The notes under the pieces were generated by a model that did no database searches, had not been told where the DNA came from, and saw only the letters and a program-made list of their open reading frames with translations. A DNA stretch of 15,598 nucleotides from IDS-8 sp965651325 (lineage in GTDB: Bacteria > Pseudomonadota > Gammaproteobacteria > Steroidobacterales > Woeseiaceae), in assembly GCA_965651325.1 (NCBI GenBank), contig CBFGSB010000065.1, positions 1 through 15,598 of the forward strand, written 5' to 3'. Made by a program: the position numbers and the translations under genes. Shown here in pieces: positions 14,026 through 15,598 of the stretch. The stretch's first letter is position 1, and each line of letters begins with the position of its first letter.

Positions 14026-15331
14026 CGCCGACCCGCCACACGACATTGCCGACATCGTCCGCGACCAGCAGCGCGCCGTCGCCGGCAACCGCGACGCCCA
14101 CCGGACGGCCTTGCGCTTCGCCTTTTTCGTTCAGGAAACCCGTCAGCACGTCCTCCGCGGGCCCCGTGGGCTCGCCGTTCCCGAACGGCACGAAAATCAC
14201 CTTGTACCCGCTGAGGACCTCGCGATTCCAGGAGCCATGCTGGCCGACGAAAGCGCCGCCGCGGTAATGCGGCGGCAGCAGCTCGCCGTCGTAAAACACG
14301 AGGCCGAGCGACGCGGTATGCGAGCCCAGCGCGTAGTCCGGCACGATCGCGCGGGCAACGAGCTCCGGGCGCTGCGGCTCGACCCGCTCGTCGACGTGCT
14401 GTCCGTAGTAACTGTACGGCCAGCCGTAGAAGCCGCCTTCACGGACCGCGGTGATGTAGTCCGGCACGAGGTCGTCGCCGATCTCGTCGCGCTCGTTGAC
14501 GGCCGTCCACAGCTCGCCGCTTCGCGGCTGCCAGTCCAGGCCATTCGGATTGCGCAGGCCCGATGCGAACAGCCTCGTCTCGCCCGTTGCCGGATCGATT
14601 TCGAGGATGGCGGCGCGGTTCTCCTCCATCTCCATCCCGTGCTCGGCGACGTTGCTGTTCGAGCCCACCGTGACGTAGAGACGTGACCCGTCCGGGCTCG
14701 CGATGACGTTCTTCGTCCAGTGATGGTTGAAGTTGCCGGCCGGCAGCTCGGCGACCACCTCGCCCGGCGCGGTGATGGTCGTGTCACCTTCCTCGTAGGG
14801 GAAGCGCACGACCGCGTCCGTGTTCGCCACGTAGAAGTCGTTGCCGACCAGCTCCATGCCGAAAGGGGAGCTCAGGTTCTCGAGAAACGTGGTTCGCGTT
14901 TCCGCCCGCCCGTCGCCGTCGGCGTCGCGCAGCAGGGTGATGCGGTTCGCGCTCGGCGTGGCGGCGCCCGCGTTCTCCATGACCTTGCCCATGGCCCAGC
15001 CGCGGATGCCCTCGCCGTGCTCCGGCCGCGGCGGTGCGTTGGTCTCGGCCACCAGCACGTCGCCGTTCGGCAGCACGTACAGCCAGCGTGGGTGCTCGAG
15101 GCCCCGCGCGAAGGCTCTGACGGTGAGGCCGTCGGCAGCCGTCGGGGTCGCGTCTTCCGGCCAGCCGACGGCCGGGGCGATGTTGACGACGGGAACGAGC
15201 GTGGGATCGGGCTCCGGCAGCACGGGATCGGGGCCCATGCCGGCCTCGATCGGCAGCACCGGATTGCCGCCGCACGCGACGAGCGTGAGCAGGGCAAAGA
15301 GGATCGACAGCGGCTTCGCGGGACGGAACAT
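14006..15331 (-). CDS. PQQ-type sugar dehydrogenase-like beta-propeller lipoprotein (sorbosone dehydrogenase family)
   Basis: Predicted exported lipoprotein of 441 residues. ATG 15331 has GGAAGGAG eight bases upstream; a longer in-frame start at 15370 lacks support. The signal peptide ends in lipobox LVAC with Cys20, followed by a Pro/Asp-rich linker to about 55. The rest is a GDH/sorbosone-dehydrogenase-like propeller: GLEHPRWLYVLPNGDVLVAE (77-96), RDADGDGRAE (135-144, a possible calcium loop), NFNHHWTKNVIASPDG (200-215), GLRNPNGLDW (258-267), NERDEIGDDLVPDY (279-292), EGGFYGWPYSYYG (298-310) and GQHGSWNR (363-370). Family members may oxidise a sugar or aldose with PQQ, but many have no known substrate and PQQ use here is unproven. 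No pqq synthesis or cytochrome partner gene is in view. The 3' end overlaps the DUF488 gene by 20 bases. Confidence 0.88.
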   Translation of the reverse strand: MFRPAKPLSILFALLTLVACGGNPVLPIEAGMGPDPVLPEPDPTLVPVVNIAPAVGWPEDATPTAADGLTVRAFARGLEHPRWLYVLPNGDVLVAETNAPPRPEHGEGIRGWAMGKVMENAGAATPSANRITLLRDADGDGRAETRTTFLENLSSPFGMELVGNDFYVANTDAVVRFPYEEGDTTITAPGEVVAELPAGNFNHHWTKNVIASPDGSRLYVTVGSNSNVAEHGMEMEENRAAILEIDPATGETRLFASGLRNPNGLDWQPRSGELWTAVNERDEIGDDLVPDYITAVREGGFYGWPYSYYGQHVDERVEPQRPELVARAIVPDYALGSHTASLGLVFYDGELLPPHYRGGAFVGQHGSWNREVLSGYKVIFVPFGNGEPTGPAEDVLTGFLNEKGEAQGRPVGVAVAGDGALLVADDVGNVVWRVGVTPADR

Positions 15332-15339
15332 CGTATACG

Positions 15340-15345
15340 CTCCTT
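15340..15345 (-). promoter_or_regulatory. Ribosome binding site deciding the dehydrogenase start
   Basis: AAGGAG on the minus strand, eight bases before ATG 15331; the intervening bases CGTATACG are themselves a perfect palindrome. It fixes the start at the lipoprotein signal peptide. The 132-bp space upstream (15332-15463) shows no convincing promoter; TGCTACGCT near 15385 resembles an extended -10 box only weakly. Confidence 0.65.
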
Positions 15346-15441
15346 CCGTCCCCGGCTCCCCGCGCCGCATCAGCGTAGCACAGCAGGAGTTGCCCGGCGC
15401 CGGCGAGCCGCGACGGGTGGTCGCAGCTCCGGGAAAGTCGA

Positions 15442-15467
15442 CTGACGATCGGGCGGCCGACCGTCAG
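15442..15467 (-). terminator. Hairpin after a possible leftward gene, upstream of the dehydrogenase
   Basis: On the minus strand CTGACGGTCGG (15467-15457) pairs with CCGATCGTCAG (15452-15442) over an 11-bp stem with one G-U pair and a 4-base loop. The wobble is allowed only in minus-strand RNA; the plus strand would have an A-C mismatch, favouring a leftward role. A TGA at 15466-15464 lies in the stem, as if ending a gene that enters from the right. No T-run follows. Confidence 0.5.
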
Positions 15468-15598
15468 TGGTGCCGGTGAGCGGCCCCGTCGCTGTCGTGG
15501 TCGCTGCGCGTGTAGCCGCGCAATTCGGCGTAGGGTAACCTGGGCATCCGACAGCAGCGCCGTCTGCCGGAGGTGCGCCTGGAGGTGCACGCGCCGGA
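15464..15598 (-). CDS. Possible 3' end of an unidentified leftward gene
   Basis: A reading frame open from the right edge ends at TGA 15466-15464, directly in the hairpin stem. Its final residues, LPYAELRGYTRSDHDSDG then AAHRHH, look protein-like and end in a histidine-rich tail. The upstream 16 codons give an odd Arg/Cys-rich stretch, while another frame there has better third-position G/C. So either the frame is wrong, there is a frameshift, or this is non-coding. I do not recognise a family. Confidence 0.3.
   Translation of the reverse strand, partial: SGACTSRRTSGRRRCCRMPRLPYAELRGYTRSDHDSDGAAHRHH

Noticed and set aside
1..15598. Mobile elements, CRISPR, defence islands, tRNA or phage genes
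   Set aside because: No transposase-like frames, terminal repeats, regularly spaced repeats or cloverleaf-like stretches were seen, and codon bias is even across the genes. This is by eye; a dedicated tRNA and repeat scan would settle it.

Overview
The window comes from a high-G+C bacterium (roughly two-thirds G+C by eye, strongly G/C-biased third codon positions). It is most likely a member of the Pseudomonadota, plausibly a gammaproteobacterium. The reasons are a tripartite RND efflux operon whose outer-membrane subunit is a lipoprotein, and a histidine-utilisation cluster of the hutF/hutG (deiminase/deformylase) type known from pseudomonads and xanthomonads. The genus cannot be fixed by reading alone. 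I see no tRNA, rRNA, CRISPR array, insertion sequence or prophage. The region looks like ordinary, densely packed chromosome.

Left part (1-5445): a multidrug-type efflux operon read leftward: adaptor lipoprotein (4660-3488), MexF/OqxB-like RND pump (3445-227) and the start of an OprM/NodT-type outer-membrane factor (230-1, cut by the window edge). A divergent TetR-family regulator (4831-5445) faces it. The 170-bp shared intergenic region holds a perfect 14-bp palindrome, two 8-bp palindromes and a good sigma-70-like promoter (TTGACA-17-TATCGT) pointing at the pump operon, so local repression by the TetR protein is a sound inference.

Middle part (5464-12965): a complete five-enzyme hut system. 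hutI is leftward; hutF-hutC-hutU-hutH-hutG are rightward. hutF/hutC, hutC/hutU and hutH/hutG overlap by 1-4 bases, and hutU/hutH are separated by 46 bases. The route is histidine -> urocanate (HutH) -> imidazolonepropionate (HutU) -> formiminoglutamate (HutI) -> formylglutamate + ammonia (HutF) -> glutamate + formate (HutG). The HutC repressor gene lies inside the operon. A perfect TGTATATACA palindrome, matching the TGTA-N2-TACA core reported for HutC, sits between the divergent hutI and hutF genes. No histidine or urocanate transporter is in the window.

Right part (12966-15598): a small uncharacterised membrane protein overlaps a DUF488 protein, possibly as a tail to the hut operon. A convergent gene for a PQQ-type (sorbosone dehydrogenase-like) beta-propeller lipoprotein overlaps the DUF488 gene tail to tail by 20 bases. 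The right edge carries a hairpin next to a possible 3' end of a further leftward gene.

I found no convincing new biological system. The most interesting points are regulatory: the layered palindromes at the efflux promoter, the single HutC operator serving both hut arms, and two hairpins whose stems contain stop codons. The uncharacterised membrane protein/DUF488 pair is the least understood gene content.
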